Assembly (NCBI RefSeq): GCF_019645815.1
Contig: NZ_CP080997.1
Span: 1,802,880-1,866,879 of the forward strand
From: Mycolicibacter heraklionensis
Lineage (GTDB): Bacteria > Actinomycetota > Actinomycetes > Mycobacteriales > Mycobacteriaceae
Direction of reading: 5' to 3'
DNA length: 64,000 nt
In this document: piece after piece, positions 1-10,746 of the stretch
Layout: each line of letters starts with the position of its first letter
How positions within the stretch are numbered: the stretch's first letter is position 1
The notes under the pieces: model-generated
What the model saw: the letters and a program-made list of their open reading frames with translations, nothing else
Told to the model about the DNA's origin: nothing
Database searches by the model: none
Position numbers and translations under genes: made by a program

Positions 1-1
1 C

Positions 2-2728
2 GACACCGGGCCGCGGCCGGACTTCCCCCGCCCCGCCACCGCGAACGGCTCCGGCGACTCGGTGGCATTCACCGTCCCCCCGCAGGTGCGGGCCGGGCTG
101 GCGGCGCTGGCCCGTGAGACCGGCGCCACCGAGTTCATGGTGGTGCAGGCCGCGGTCGCGGTGCTGCTGCACCTGGCCGGCAGCGGCGACGACATCCCGC
201 TCGGGGTCCCGATCGCCGGACGCACCGACAACGCCCTGGACAACCTGGTCGGGTTCTTCGTCAACATCGTGGTGCTGCGAAACCGGTTGTCCGGCAACCC
301 GACCCTGCGTGAGGTGGTGACCCGGGCGCGGGAAGCGGCACTGGGCGCCTATGCGCATGCCGACCTGCCCTTCGACCGGCTGGTGGAGGCGCTCAACCCG
401 GTCCGGACGCTGTCGCGCAACCCGCTGTTCCAGGTGGTGGTCCACGTCCGCGAGGCCGCCGATGTCACCCACGTCATCGACACCGGTCCGGACGGCGACT
501 TGGTCTTCCGCACCGTGATGCCCACATTCGACATCGCGCACGCCGACCTCTCGGTGAACCTGTTCACCACCGTGGACGCCGACGGTGACGGCTATGACGG
601 ACATCTGATCTACCGCACCGACCTCTACGAGCGCGCCACCGTGCAGCGGCTGGCCGATTGGCTGGGCCGGGTGCTGGCCACCATGGCAGGTGATCCGGGA
701 CGGGCGCTGCGCGACATCAGCCTGGTCGACGACGAGCAGCGTGACCGCATCCTGCACCAGTGGAGCCGCGGTGCCGAGGCTCCCGCGGGTGACCCGCGCA
801 CTATCGCCGACGTGCTGGCGCCCAGCCGCAGCTTCGACGGCGTCGCGGTGCGCTGCGCCGGAGCCGAGCTCGCCTACCCGCAGCTGCATTCCCGCTCCGA
901 CCGGCTTGCCGAGCTGCTGATCGCCGCCGGCGTGGAGCCCGGAACCCTGGTGGGCCTGTCGGTGCGCCGCGACCTGGATCTGCCGGTGGCGCTGGTCGGC
1001 ATCATGAAGGCCGGCGCCGGCTACTTCCCGCTGGACCCGAGCTATCCGCGCCAGCGCCTCGAGTTCATGATCGACGACGTCTTCTTGAACGATGCGGCGC
1101 CGAAGGTGATCCTGGTCAGCAGCGCCACCCGGGACGCGATTCCGGCAAGCGACGGTGTGACGCTGCTGTGCCTGGACGATGCCGATGTGCAGGTGGAGCT
1201 GACCAAAGACGCTGCCGGCGTGGATCTTCCGGTGCCGCACCCCGACGACCCGATGTATCTGGTGTTCACCTCCGGTTCCACCGGCGTGCCGAAGGGTGTG
1301 CTGGGCACCCACCGGTCGATGAGTGCCCGGCTGAACTGGCAGCTCGCCCACTACCCGGTGGCCGGTGAGGACATCCGGCTGGCCCAGTCGTCGATGACGT
1401 TCCTGGAGGGTGGCATGGAGATGCTGGCCGGGCTGGCCGCCGGGGCGACGCTGATTCTGGCCGACGACAACGAGTTCCGTAACCCCGAGGCACTGGCACG
1501 GCTGATCGTGGACGAGCGGGTGGCTCAGGTGACGGCGGTGGCCAGCCTGATCTCCGTGCTGGCCGACTCCGACGGTGGTTCAGCGAGGCTCGACGGAGGA
1601 GAGGCGAAGCTGGGACCGCCGCATGAATCCGGCGACACGTTGCGCGGGCTGCGCCGTCTGGTGTGCAGCGGCGAGCCGGTGTCGGCGGACCTGCTGGCCC
1701 GGCTCGGCGGGGCACTCGACCCGAACGCTCAGCTGCTCAACAACTTCGGTGCCACCGAAACCTCCGGCGCGGTGGTGCGCGGTGAACTGGAGCCGCCCAC
1801 ACCGAAACTGGGCCGGCCCACACCCGGGTCGCAGGCCTATGTGCTCGACGACGCGCTGCAGCCGGTGCCGCCCGGGGTGGTCGGCGAGGTCTACTACGCG
1901 GGCCCGCAGATCGTCCGCGGCTACTGGAAGCGGCCCGGGCTGACCTCGACCCGCTTCGTCGCCAACCCGTTCTCGCAGACGCCCGGCGACCGGCTCTACC
2001 GCAGTGGCGACCGGGCCCGGTGGACCGTCGACGGCGTGTTGGAATTCGTTGGCCGCACTGACCACCAGGTCAAGGTGCGGGGCTTCCGGGTGGAGTTGGC
2101 CGAGGTGGAGGCCGCACTGCGCGGCGCACCCGGAGTGGCGTCGGCCGCTGCCCGCACCTGGGAGCAGCGCGGCGGCACCACGCTGGCCGGCTACCTGGTA
2201 CCCGCCGCACCGGTCACCGACGCGGCGGAGTTCATCGCGTCGGTGCGTGCGGCCGTGGCCGCGACGCTGCCCGGCTACATGGTCCCGTCCTCGTTGACGG
2301 TGCTCGACGCCATGCCGCTGACGGACTCCGGGAAGCTGAACCGGCCCGCGCTGCCGCAGCCGGCGGTGGCCACCCGCGGGGAGTCGGATCCGCCGGTCAC
2401 CGCCACCGAACAGACGCTGGTCGGAATCTGCGCCGAGTTGTTGGGTGTTGCGGCGATCGGGCGCAGTGACGGCTTCTTCGAACTCGGCGGCGACAGCATC
2501 CTGTCGGTGCAGCTGGCCGCGCGGGCGCGTGCGGCGGGGCTGGACGTCGACCCGCGGATGATCTTCGAGCACCCGACGTTCGCCGAACTGGCCGCCGCTG
2601 TCGACGCTGCGGCTGCGGCCGGTGGCACCCCGGAAGCCGCCGACACGGCGTTCGAGCCGATGAGTGTCTCGGGTCTGAGCAGCGACGCGCTGGCGGATCT
2701 GACCGCGGCATGGGGTGATTCGCCGTGA
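2..2728 (+). CDS. mbtE: Mycobactin NRPS MbtE, C-terminal part (5' end outside window)
   Basis: The frame is open from the first base, so this is the C-terminal ~908 residues of a larger synthetase. The order is the C-terminal lobe of a condensation domain, an adenylation domain ([11 protein letters not shown] near nt 1265, [10 protein letters not shown] near 1738, YRSGDRARW near 1998, [14 protein letters not shown] near 2072), then a carrier domain with [11 protein letters not shown] near 2475, the Ser being the phosphopantetheine site. In the mycobactin pathway MbtE is thought to load the first (acylated, hydroxylated) lysine; that role is taken from the family and from the mbtF-mbtG-mbtH neighbours. 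The A4 region reads FLEGGMEM, so the usual Asp that contacts the substrate amino group is not apparent. Residues coded at about 1571-1639 are an insertion that coincides with an interspersed repeat. The stop overlaps the mbtF start (GTGA). Confidence 0.9.
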   Translation, partial: DTGPRPDFPRPATANGSGDSVAFTVPPQVRAGLAALARETGATEFMVVQAAVAVLLHLAGSGDDIPLGVPIAGRTDNALDNLVGFFVNIVVLRNRLSGNPTLREVVTRAREAALGAYAHADLPFDRLVEALNPVRTLSRNPLFQVVVHVREAADVTHVIDTGPDGDLVFRTVMPTFDIAHADLSVNLFTTVDADGDGYDGHLIYRTDLYERATVQRLADWLGRVLATMAGDPGRALRDISLVDDEQRDRILHQWSRGAEAPAGDPRTIADVLAPSRSFDGVAVRCAGAELAYPQLHSRSDRLAELLIAAGVEPGTLVGLSVRRDLDLPVALVGIMKAGAGYFPLDPSYPRQRLEFMIDDVFLNDAAPKVILVSSATRDAIPASDGVTLLCLDDADVQVELTKDAAGVDLPVPHPDDPMYLVFTSGSTGVPKGVLGTHRSMSARLNWQLAHYPVAGEDIRLAQSSMTFLEGGMEMLAGLAAGATLILADDNEFRNPEALARLIVDERVAQVTAVASLISVLADSDGGSARLDGGEAKLGPPHESGDTLRGLRRLVCSGEPVSADLLARLGGALDPNAQLLNNFGATETSGAVVRGELEPPTPKLGRPTPGSQAYVLDDALQPVPPGVVGEVYYAGPQIVRGYWKRPGLTSTRFVANPFSQTPGDRLYRSGDRARWTVDGVLEFVGRTDHQVKVRGFRVELAEVEAALRGAPGVASAAARTWEQRGGTTLAGYLVPAAPVTDAAEFIASVRAAVAATLPGYMVPSSLTVLDAMPLTDSGKLNRPALPQPAVATRGESDPPVTATEQTLVGICAELLGVAAIGRSDGFFELGGDSILSVQLAARARAAGLDVDPRMIFEHPTFAELAAAVDAAAAAGGTPEAADTAFEPMSVSGLSSDALADLTAAWGDSP
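1577..1627 (+). repeat. Interspersed ~51-bp repeat, copy 1, inside mbtE
   Basis: The segment matches the reverse complement of 17195-17246 with only a few mismatches. The shared core runs from GGTTCAGCGAGGCTCGACG through CGAAGCTGGGACCGCCGC. Here it is read in frame within the MbtE adenylation domain, between the A3 and A5 motifs. The ends (GGTGGT / ACCGCC) can pair, so it is a partial palindrome. No transposase is associated. Confidence 0.8.
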
Positions 2729-5700
2729 CCGATGTCTCCCAGCGGGTTGCCCCGGCGGTCGAGGACGTGCTGGCGCTCTCCCCGCTGCAGCAGGGATTGT
2801 TCTCGCTGGCCAAGCTTGCCACCGATGACGGGGGTGCGGTCGACGGTGTCGACATCTACACCGTGCAGTTCGTCATCGATATCGTCGGCGCCGTCGACGC
2901 CGCGTTGCTGCGCCGCAGTGCCGAGGTGATGCTGGCCCGGCACGCCAACCTGCGGGCGTCGTTCTGGGACGTCGACCTGCCGCACCCGGTGCAGATCATA
3001 CCGGCGACAGCGGTTCTGCCGTGGCGGGAGATCGAATCTGCGCCAAGTGAATTCGATGAGATCGCGCGCATCGAACGCACCACGAACTTCGATTTGGCCC
3101 GCGGGCCGCTGCTGCGCTTCGTGCTGATCCAGTCCGCCCCCGAGCGGTACCGGCTGATTCTCACCGTGCACCACCTGCTGCTCGACGGGTGGTCGATGGC
3201 GGTGTTCTTCGACGAAATGGTGGCGATCTACCGCGCCGGCGGTGTCGACCCGCTGCCCCCGCCACGCCCTTACCGCGACTACATCGGCTGGCTGACAAGT
3301 CAAGACACCGACGCCGCGACGCAGCGGTGGCGCGACTATCTGGCGCCGCTGAGCGCCCCGACGATCCTGGCCGGCGAGCGAGCCGCGGTGGGCAGCGCCG
3401 TCCCGCAGACCCACGAGTTCGCGCTGGACACCGCGGCCACCGAGCGTCTCACCGAGTGGGCACGCCGGCACGGGCTGACGCTGAACACGGTGCTGCAGTT
3501 CGCCTGGGCGGTGCTGCTCGGTCGACTCACCGACCGGACCGACGTGGCGTTCGGCGCCGTGGTGTCGGGCCGCCCGCAACAGCTCACCGGCGTCGAGACC
3601 ATGGTCGGCCTGTTCATCAACACTGTCCCGGTGGCCGCGTCGACACCGCCGCGCGCCGAGGTGGTCGCCACCTGCCAAGCGCTGCAACGCGATACCGCCG
3701 CCATGCGCGACCTGGGGTACTTGAGCCTGTCGACGGTGCAGCGGGCCAGCGGTAATGCGGTGTTCGACACCCTGCTGGTGTTCGAGAACGCACCGATCGG
3801 CTCAGCGTCGGCCGGGGTCACCACGCCCGACGGCGTGCGCTTCATCCCGGTCACGGTGGAAAGCCTCACGCACTACCCGCTGACCCTGGTCAGCTACCCG
3901 CCCCGCGACGGCCGGCTCACCGTGCTGCTCGAGGCCATTCCGGATGCGCTGGGGGAATTGAAGATTCCGGATCTGGGACGGCGCCTGCTGCAGGTGCTGC
4001 GCCAGCTTCCCGACCCGGCGCGGCCCCGCATCGCCGACCTGGACGTGCTGCTGCCCGCCGAGCGGGCCCGCATCACCGATCCGGTGGACCGCCGCACTAA
4101 CCCGGCCACATCGGTGCCCGCCCTGTTCGCGGCGGCCGCCGCGGCGCACCCCGACAGTCCGGCGCTCACCGGTGAAAACCGCAGCCTGACCTACGCCGAG
4201 CTGGCGGCCGAATCCGCTGGGCTGGCGCGGGCATTGGCCGGGCGCGGGATCGGTCCCGAAGACCGGGTCGCGATCGCGCTGCCCCGCTCGCTGGATTCCG
4301 TCATCGCGATCCTGGCAGTGCTGCAGGCCGGGGCGGCCTACGTGCCCGTGGACATCAGCCTGCCCGAAACGCGCATCGAATCGATTCTGCGCCAATCCGA
4401 TCCGAAGCTGGCACTGACGGTCGAACTACTAACCGAGCTGCGTTCCGACGATGCCGTGCAGCGCCGGACCCCGACCGCGATCCACCCCGACTCGGCCGCC
4501 TACGTGATCTTCACCTCCGGATCCACCGGAGAACCCAAGGGCGTCGTCGGCACCCACCGCGCGCTGGCGTCGTACTTCGCCGACCACCAGCAACGCATGT
4601 ACGCACCCGCGGTCGCGCGCCTGGGCCGGGCACTGCGCGTCGCGCACGCCTGGTCGCTGAGTTTCGACGCGAGCTGGCAGCCGCTGGTCGGCCTGCTGGG
4701 CGGTCAGAGTGTGCACCTGTTCTCCGCCGAGGAGATGCGGGATGCCGAAGCGATCATCGACGGCATCCGCCGCCACCGGCTGGACATGATCGACACCTCA
4801 CCGTCGATGTTCACCCAACTGTTCGACGCCGGGCTGCTTGACGCCGGCTCCGACCACCGCCTCACCGTGCTGGCGCTCGGCGGCGAGGCGATCGCGCCGC
4901 ACACCTGGGCGCGACTGCGTGCGGCGCCCTCGACGGCAGTCCACAACTGTTACGGGCCCACCGAGACCACGGTGGAAGCCGTCGTCGCCGACGTCGCCGA
5001 CACCGATGTTCCGGTGATCGGGGAAGCGGTGCGGGGCATGAGCGCCCACGTGCTGGATTCTGCGCTGCGCGAGGTGCCCGACGGGGTGGCCGGCGAGCTG
5101 TACCTGGCCGGCGCGCAGGTCACCCGCGGCTACCTGGGCCGCGCCGGGGCGACCGCGGCCCGCTATGTCGCCGACCCGTTTCGTGCCGGCGGTCGGATGT
5201 ATCGCACCGGGGACCTGGTCCGGCGCCGGGTCGACGGCCGGCTGGTCTACCTCGGCCGTGCCGACGACCAGGTCAAGGTGCGCGGCTACCGGGTCGAGAT
5301 CGCCGAAGTCGAGGCGGCACTGGCCGCGGCGACCGGGGTGACCGCGGCCGCGGTACTGCCCGTGCAGGGGCCGGCCGGAACCCAGCTGGCCGGCTTCGTC
5401 ACCGGCGCGCAGGTGGACACAACCCGGGTGCGCGCCGAGCTCGGCACCCGACTGCCGTCCTATCTGATGCCGGCCCGCATCACCGCGGTGGAATCGATGC
5501 CCTTGACCTCCAACGGAAAACTGGATGCCGAGGCGCTGCTGGCATTGGCCGGTCCCTTCGTCGGCGGTGGAGTCGAGGCGGTCACTGACACCGAGAAGGT
5601 CTTGGTGGAGCTGCTCGCCGAAGTGTTCGGCGGTGTGGCCCCCGGTGTCGAGACCGATCTGCGTGAGCTGGGCTTGGACAGCATCGTCGCGCTGTCGATG

Positions 5701-7098
5701 GTGCGGGCGGCCCGCCGGCGCGGCCTGCCGTTGCGTCCGCGGACCGTCTTGAGCTGTAACACGATTCGCGATGTTGCCGCCGCCTTGGACCGAGAAGTCG
5801 CCGAAGCCGACGAAGCGGCGCAGCGCGACGGCTCGGCTGCGGCCCACGGGCCGGTTCCGCTGCTGCCGGCCGGCCGCTGGCTCTACCAATACGGCAGCCC
5901 ACGCCGGCTGGGGCAGGTCGAAGCGATCCGGCTGCCCGACGACATCGACGGTGAGCGGCTGCGGGCCGCATTGGCCGCGATTGTCGCCGCGCACCCGCTG
6001 TTGCATGCCCGCCTTGACCGGGCCGAGCTGACGCTGTTCCCGACCCAGCCGGTCGACGTCCTGACCGAGGTCACGGTCACCGCGGCCGACCTTTCGGTGG
6101 TCACCGAGCACGGCACCCGACTGTTGGAGAGCCTGGATCCGGAGAACGGAGTCATGCTGCGGGCGGTGTGGCTGCGCGTGCCCGACGGCGCAGGGGTGCT
6201 GATCCTGTGCGGGCACGTACTGGCACTGGATCCGGTGTCGTGGCAGGTGATTCTCGGTGAACTGCACGCCGCGCTGGCCGGGGCCGATCCGCTGCCGGAG
6301 CGCAGCGGTTACCGGCGCTGGGCGACCGCGTTGCAGGAGCGTGCGCAGAGCCTGGACACGGTGGACTTCTGGGCCGCCCAGCTGGCCGGCGACGACCCGG
6401 ATCTGGGTGCTCGGCGAGTCGACCCGCAGCGCGATCGCGCCGGTGATCTCACGGTGTCGGTGACCGTAGCCGACCCGACGCTGACCGCTGCGCTGTTGGC
6501 CTTGCCGGTTCCGATGCATGACCTGCTGGTCGCGGCGACCGCGCGGATGGTCACCGCTTGGCGGGCTCGCCGCGGGCAGACCCGCGCGACACCGCTGCTG
6601 GCGTTGGAGACCCATGGGCGTGCCGAGGAGATCGTGACCGGTGTCGACACCGCCGACATCGCCGGTCTGCTGTCGGCGATCTATCCGCTGCGAGTGGCCC
6701 AGGCCGACCCGGCAGGGGTGGCGCGCGCACTCGCCGACATCCCGGGTGGCGGAATCGACTACGGGCTGCTGGCCTACCTGCGTGCCGACACCGCCGACCG
6801 GCTGGCGGCCCAGCCGGGGCCGCAGCTGCTGCTGAACTACCTGGGCCGGGTCGACCGGGCAGGCGGCGGGCCGGACGTGGCACCGGACCTGATCGCCGCG
6901 CTGCCGTCGGTGCCCGAGCCCGACCAGGCGGTGCGTCACGAGCTGAGCATCTTCGCCGCGGTGGCCGACCTCGGGGCGGGGCAGGCGCTGATGACCCAGT
7001 GGCGCACGCTGCCCGATATTCTCGGCGACGCCGAGATCGTGCAGCTGCAAGAGCTGTTCACCGACAGCCTGGGCGACCTGGTGGAGGAACTGCGATGA
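2725..7098 (+). CDS. mbtF: Mycobactin NRPS MbtF (C-A-PCP-terminal C/E-like)
   Basis: This 1457-residue synthetase is close to the length I recall for M. tuberculosis MbtF. Domain order: an N-terminal condensation domain (LSPLQQGLF near residue 19; [10 protein letters not shown], the HHxxxDG catalytic motif, near 152), an adenylation domain ([14 protein letters not shown] near 597, a standard FDASW A4 motif, [24 protein letters not shown]), a carrier domain with [10 protein letters not shown] near 985, and a C-terminal condensation/epimerisation-like domain of ~400 residues. In mycobactin assembly MbtF adds the terminal lysine, which becomes the cyclised hydroxamate end. The GTG start overlaps the mbtE stop and the stop overlaps the mbtG start, so expression should be translationally coupled. 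Confidence 0.93.
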   Translation: MTDVSQRVAPAVEDVLALSPLQQGLFSLAKLATDDGGAVDGVDIYTVQFVIDIVGAVDAALLRRSAEVMLARHANLRASFWDVDLPHPVQIIPATAVLPWREIESAPSEFDEIARIERTTNFDLARGPLLRFVLIQSAPERYRLILTVHHLLLDGWSMAVFFDEMVAIYRAGGVDPLPPPRPYRDYIGWLTSQDTDAATQRWRDYLAPLSAPTILAGERAAVGSAVPQTHEFALDTAATERLTEWARRHGLTLNTVLQFAWAVLLGRLTDRTDVAFGAVVSGRPQQLTGVETMVGLFINTVPVAASTPPRAEVVATCQALQRDTAAMRDLGYLSLSTVQRASGNAVFDTLLVFENAPIGSASAGVTTPDGVRFIPVTVESLTHYPLTLVSYPPRDGRLTVLLEAIPDALGELKIPDLGRRLLQVLRQLPDPARPRIADLDVLLPAERARITDPVDRRTNPATSVPALFAAAAAAHPDSPALTGENRSLTYAELAAESAGLARALAGRGIGPEDRVAIALPRSLDSVIAILAVLQAGAAYVPVDISLPETRIESILRQSDPKLALTVELLTELRSDDAVQRRTPTAIHPDSAAYVIFTSGSTGEPKGVVGTHRALASYFADHQQRMYAPAVARLGRALRVAHAWSLSFDASWQPLVGLLGGQSVHLFSAEEMRDAEAIIDGIRRHRLDMIDTSPSMFTQLFDAGLLDAGSDHRLTVLALGGEAIAPHTWARLRAAPSTAVHNCYGPTETTVEAVVADVADTDVPVIGEAVRGMSAHVLDSALREVPDGVAGELYLAGAQVTRGYLGRAGATAARYVADPFRAGGRMYRTGDLVRRRVDGRLVYLGRADDQVKVRGYRVEIAEVEAALAAATGVTAAAVLPVQGPAGTQLAGFVTGAQVDTTRVRAELGTRLPSYLMPARITAVESMPLTSNGKLDAEALLALAGPFVGGGVEAVTDTEKVLVELLAEVFGGVAPGVETDLRELGLDSIVALSMVRAARRRGLPLRPRTVLSCNTIRDVAAALDREVAEADEAAQRDGSAAAHGPVPLLPAGRWLYQYGSPRRLGQVEAIRLPDDIDGERLRAALAAIVAAHPLLHARLDRAELTLFPTQPVDVLTEVTVTAADLSVVTEHGTRLLESLDPENGVMLRAVWLRVPDGAGVLILCGHVLALDPVSWQVILGELHAALAGADPLPERSGYRRWATALQERAQSLDTVDFWAAQLAGDDPDLGARRVDPQRDRAGDLTVSVTVADPTLTAALLALPVPMHDLLVAATARMVTAWRARRGQTRATPLLALETHGRAEEIVTGVDTADIAGLLSAIYPLRVAQADPAGVARALADIPGGGIDYGLLAYLRADTADRLAAQPGPQLLLNYLGRVDRAGGGPDVAPDLIAALPSVPEPDQAVRHELSIFAAVADLGAGQALMTQWRTLPDILGDAEIVQLQELFTDSLGDLVEELR

Positions 7099-8387
7099 GC
7101 ACACTTGCGGTGGTGGGCGCGGGGGCCAAGGCGGTCGCGGTGGCCGCGAAGGCCGCCGTGCTGCGCGACATGGGAGTCGCCGCGCCGGACGTGGTCGCCG
7201 TCGAACGCACCGAGGTCGCCGCCAACTGGCGTGCCTCCGGAGGCTGGACCGACGGCGCGCACCGGCTGGGCACCAGCCCGGAGAAGGACGTCGGCTTCCC
7301 CTACCGCTCGGCACTGGTGGCCGGCCGCAATGCCGAACTCGACGAGCGCATGACCCGCTATGGCTGGCAGTCCTATCTGATCGCCACCGGCCAGTTCGCC
7401 GAATGGGTGGACCGGGGCCGGCCGGCCCCCACCCACCTGCGGTGGAGCCAGTACCTGCGCTGGGTGGCCGACGCGGTGCGGCTCAACGTGATCCCCGGTG
7501 AGGTGGAGCGGCTGGGGGTGAACGGCGCCGGGTGGGTGCTGCACACGAGGGAGGCCTCCCGGGAGACTACGGTGGCCGCAGACGCGGTGATGATCACCGG
7601 GCCCGGCCAGGCCGAGAAGTCGATCCTGCCCGGCAACCCGCTGGTGCTCTCCATCGCACAGTTCTGGCACCGGGCCGCGGCCGACCGGATCAGCGCCGAG
7701 CGCGTTGCAGTTATCGGCGGCGGTGAGACCGCCGCATCGATGCTCAATGAGCTTTTCCGGCACCGGGTTTCGACGATCACCGTGATCTCCCCGCAGGTGA
7801 CGCTGTTCACCCGAGGGGAAGGTTTCTTCGAAAACACCTTGTTCTCCGATCCCATCGACTGGACCGCGCTGACGTTGGCCGAGCGGCGAGATGCGCTGGC
7901 CCGCACCGACCGCGGGGTGTTCTCGGCCCGGGTGCAGGACGCGCTGCTGGCCGACGACCGGATCCGCCACCTGCGGGGCCGGGTGGCGCACGCGGTCGCC
8001 CGCGACAGCCGAATCCGACTGACGCTGAGCACCAACCGCGGCGGTGAGAACTTCGAGACCGTGCACGGATTCGACCTGGTCATCGACGGCTCCGGCGCCG
8101 ACCCGCTGTGGTTCGTGTCGCTGTTCGGCCAGGACACCCTGGACCTGCTCGAGCTGGGCCTGGGCGGGCCGCTTACCGGCGACCGGCTGGCCGAGGCCAT
8201 CGGACACGACCTGGCCGTCAGCGATGTCACCCCGAAGCTCTTCCTGCCCAACCTGGCCGGCCTCACCCAGGGGCCCGGTTTTCCCAACCTGAGCTGCTTG
8301 GGACTGCTGTCCGACCGGGTGCTGGGCGCCCACCTTTCTGCCGCGCCACCGACACCGAGGAGATCCGATGAGCACCAATCCCTTTGA
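7095..8387 (+). CDS. mbtG: Lysine N6-hydroxylase MbtG
   Basis: This 430-residue flavin monooxygenase belongs to the siderophore N-hydroxylase family. It has an FAD-binding glycine motif (VVGAGAKA, residues ~6-13) and an NADPH-binding VIGGGETAA near 205. MbtG hydroxylates the lysine side-chain nitrogens that later become the hydroxamate iron ligands of mycobactin. The ATG overlaps the mbtF stop (ATGA), and the 3' end overlaps mbtH by 20 nt. Length and position match the M. tuberculosis operon. A reading frame open much further upstream is an artefact of GC-rich sequence; the operon overlap decides the start. Confidence 0.92.
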   Translation: MSTLAVVGAGAKAVAVAAKAAVLRDMGVAAPDVVAVERTEVAANWRASGGWTDGAHRLGTSPEKDVGFPYRSALVAGRNAELDERMTRYGWQSYLIATGQFAEWVDRGRPAPTHLRWSQYLRWVADAVRLNVIPGEVERLGVNGAGWVLHTREASRETTVAADAVMITGPGQAEKSILPGNPLVLSIAQFWHRAAADRISAERVAVIGGGETAASMLNELFRHRVSTITVISPQVTLFTRGEGFFENTLFSDPIDWTALTLAERRDALARTDRGVFSARVQDALLADDRIRHLRGRVAHAVARDSRIRLTLSTNRGGENFETVHGFDLVIDGSGADPLWFVSLFGQDTLDLLELGLGGPLTGDRLAEAIGHDLAVSDVTPKLFLPNLAGLTQGPGFPNLSCLGLLSDRVLGAHLSAAPPTPRRSDEHQSL

Positions 8388-8598
8388 CGACGAAAACGGC
8401 AGCTTCTACGTGCTGATCAACGACGAGGAGCAGTACAGCCTCTGGCCGACGTTCGCCAACGTTCCTGCTGGGTGGCGAGTGGTCTACGGAGCTGAACAGG
8501 GTGCCGCCCGGGCGGCATGTTTGGAGTACGTCGAGCAGCACTGGAACGACCTGCGGCCCAAGAGTCTTCGTGATGCCATGGCGGCCGGCGAAGGCTAG
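8368..8598 (+). CDS. mbtH: MbtH-like NRPS accessory protein
   Basis: This is a 76-residue member of the MbtH family, which binds NRPS adenylation domains and supports their folding and activity. The conserved features are visible: NPFDD at the N-terminus, [17 protein letters not shown] and W-x-DLRPKSL near the C-terminus. An AGGAG ribosome site lies about 6 nt before the ATG, inside the end of mbtG. It is the last gene of the mycobactin operon here; a kinase gene with its own upstream gap follows. Confidence 0.95.
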   Translation: MSTNPFDDENGSFYVLINDEEQYSLWPTFANVPAGWRVVYGAEQGAARAACLEYVEQHWNDLRPKSLRDAMAAGEG

Positions 8599-8668
8599 GA
8601 GCCTGAAGTTCGGATAACCCAGGCCGGCGAGCGGTGTACCTGTCGGTGCTGACCGCTACCATTCGCCC

Positions 8669-10099
8669 ATGTCGTTGGCGGCGGGTGACGTGTTCGCGGA
8701 GTACACCGTGGTGCGGTTGTTGGGCTCCGGCGGGATGGGCGAGGTTTACCTGGCCGAACACCCCCGGCTGCCGCGGCGCGACGCGCTGAAGGTGCTGCCC
8801 GCAGACGTGTCGGCCGATGTCGACTTCCGGGTGCGGTTTCACCGCGAGGCCGACCTGGCCGCGACGCTGTTTCACCCGCACATCGTCGGCGTGCACGACC
8901 GCGGGGAACACCGCGACCAGCTGTGGATCGCGATGGACTATGTCGATGGAGCGGATACGGCGTGCCTGCTGCGGAATCGCTATCCCTCAGGGATGTCCCT
9001 GCCGGAGGTAGCGGAGATCGTAACCGCGGTTGCCGACGCGCTCGACTACTCACATGCCAAGGGGCTGCTGCACCGCGACGTCAAGCCCGCCAATGTGCTG
9101 CTGGCTGGTCCCGGGATGGATCATCGACGAATCCTGTTGGGCGACTTCGGTATCGCCCGCCGGCTTGATGAGGTCAGTGGTCTGACCGAGACGAACATGA
9201 CGGTGGGCACGGTTAGCTACGCTGCACCCGAACAGCTGATGGGCGCAGAGATCGACGGGCGAGCCGACCAGTACGCGCTGGCTGCCACGGCATTTCACCT
9301 GCTGACCGGATCGCCGCCATTTGCCCACTCCAACCCTGCGGTGGTGATCGGTCGGCACCTCACCGCGCCGCCACCTCGCGTGAGCGAGGTGCGTCCGGAG
9401 CTTGCCGGCCTCGACGGGGTGCTGGCCAAGGCGATGGCCAAGAATCCGCGTGAGAGGTTCGGGTCCTGCGGCGAATTCGCTAGGGCGTTTTGCGGCCACG
9501 ACGCCACGATCGCCGCGCCCGCGGCGGCCCGGGCGTCGGCGTGGCGGCCGCCGAATCGGGTGGTTCGGGCCGCAACCGTCATTCCGACGGTCTTGGCGCT
9601 GCTGCTGATCGGTGCGATCGTGTACCTGGGCGTGCAGTTGTCGCATTCCCGCGTGCTGGCGACCGCACCGCTGACCAGCCCTGTCACTTCGCTTCCGTCC
9701 CCGCCGCTGCCGAGCACTGCGCTCCCGTCCGTGGCCGCTGCCCCGCCGCCCAGTCCGGTATCGCCACCGGTCACTGTGACCGTCACCACGACGCCGGCAA
9801 TGTTGACCACGGCGCCGCAGGCGATGCCACTGATCCCGACGCTGGGGGCCGCCTGCAACCAGTTCGGCAAACTCGGTGGCGACCCGGCCAACGGATCGGT
9901 GGTCTGTGACGGCCGGGTATGGGTGCTGTCGGTCAACCCGACGGAGGTGCACACGATCGGCACGCCGTGCGACGGGGTGCGCAGGTACACCATGGCACGC
10001 TCTGACGACGGTCTGTTGATCACGTGCCTGCCGACCAACGGCGGCGGCACAGACTCGCTGGCCGGCCCGGGATCGACTTGGCAGATCTATCGACCGTGA
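8669..10099 (+). CDS. Membrane-anchored Ser/Thr protein kinase (PknB-type)
   Basis: The protein has 476 residues. The kinase domain covers about 1-270 with the glycine loop GSGGMG (~19-24), the ATP lysine in ALKVLP, catalytic HRDVKPAN (~134-141), DFGIAR (~158) and an APE-type SYAAPEQL. One membrane segment (~304-326) is followed by a Pro/Ser/Thr-rich linker and a small extracellular domain of ~90 residues with four cysteines (CNQF, VCDG, PCDG, ITCLP), which could form two disulfides. All catalytic residues are present, so it should be active. In H37Rv, mbtH is followed directly by cfp2, so this gene is an addition. It is not clearly one of the named H37Rv Pkn proteins. Its role, possibly envelope or iron sensing, is unknown. 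Confidence 0.9.
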   Translation: MSLAAGDVFAEYTVVRLLGSGGMGEVYLAEHPRLPRRDALKVLPADVSADVDFRVRFHREADLAATLFHPHIVGVHDRGEHRDQLWIAMDYVDGADTACLLRNRYPSGMSLPEVAEIVTAVADALDYSHAKGLLHRDVKPANVLLAGPGMDHRRILLGDFGIARRLDEVSGLTETNMTVGTVSYAAPEQLMGAEIDGRADQYALAATAFHLLTGSPPFAHSNPAVVIGRHLTAPPPRVSEVRPELAGLDGVLAKAMAKNPRERFGSCGEFARAFCGHDATIAAPAAARASAWRPPNRVVRAATVIPTVLALLLIGAIVYLGVQLSHSRVLATAPLTSPVTSLPSPPLPSTALPSVAAAPPPSPVSPPVTVTVTTTPAMLTTAPQAMPLIPTLGAACNQFGKLGGDPANGSVVCDGRVWVLSVNPTEVHTIGTPCDGVRRYTMARSDDGLLITCLPTNGGGTDSLAGPGSTWQIYRP

Positions 10100-10226
10100 G
10101 CCTGCCGCTGGTCAGCCGGCGAGGGTAGATTGGCAGGACCGACACCGTCGTCGGAGTGAATGGGAATTTCGGGTTTGTCCGCGGGCGCGGCAGGGGTGCC
10201 GCCCGCCCGAGATGGGGGTTTGCACA

Positions 10227-10730
10227 GTGAGAATGTTCGCAGCAGGGGTGGCGGCGCTCACCGCAATCGGAGTAGTGACTGCATACCCGACGGCGACCGC
10301 CGTCGCCGGTGCGCCTATCCCGCTGGAGCCCGCTCCGCCGGCACCGGCTCCCGCTCCGGCGCCGCCGGCTCCGTCCGGTGTGCCGCTGCCCACGACCGGT
10401 GAGGTGTCGGGCATGCTGACCAGGCTCAGCGACGCCGGCATCGGCTACAAGGAGAAGGCTGACCTGGTCGAGAACGGTATCACGCAGCACGAGGGCCACG
10501 AGCTCGACAGCGAGCTGCGCAAGGACTACCGCGACGGTGAGCTGCCCTACAACTTCGACGTGATCAACGTCGTCCAGACGGGCGAGGGCCAGGGGCTGGC
10601 CAACGTCACCATCTCCGGCCCCAAGATGCCTGCGCCGCAGACGGTCCCGCTGCAGCTCGTCGACCAAGGCCGCTGGGTGCTGTCGCACGACTCGGCGACG
10701 CAGCTGATGCAGATCCTCGCGGCCCACTAG
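10227..10730 (+). CDS. cfp2: Secreted antigen CFP2/MTB12-like protein
   Basis: The protein has about 167 residues. It begins with a signal peptide (hydrophobic AAGVAALTAIGVVTA, cleavage likely after AVAGA) and a Pro/Ala-rich stretch, followed by a compact domain ending in LDxxGRWVLS-type sequence (LVDQGRWVLSHDSA). This matches the mycobacterial low-molecular-weight antigen MTB12 (CFP2, Rv2376c), which sits after mbtH in H37Rv. The GTG at 10227 is preferred because GGGGG lies about 9 nt upstream; an ATG at 10212 in the same frame has no good ribosome site. The function of the family is not established. Confidence 0.85.
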   Translation: MRMFAAGVAALTAIGVVTAYPTATAVAGAPIPLEPAPPAPAPAPAPPAPSGVPLPTTGEVSGMLTRLSDAGIGYKEKADLVENGITQHEGHELDSELRKDYRDGELPYNFDVINVVQTGEGQGLANVTISGPKMPAPQTVPLQLVDQGRWVLSHDSATQLMQILAAH

Positions 10731-10746
10731 CCGCATAACGGGTCGG

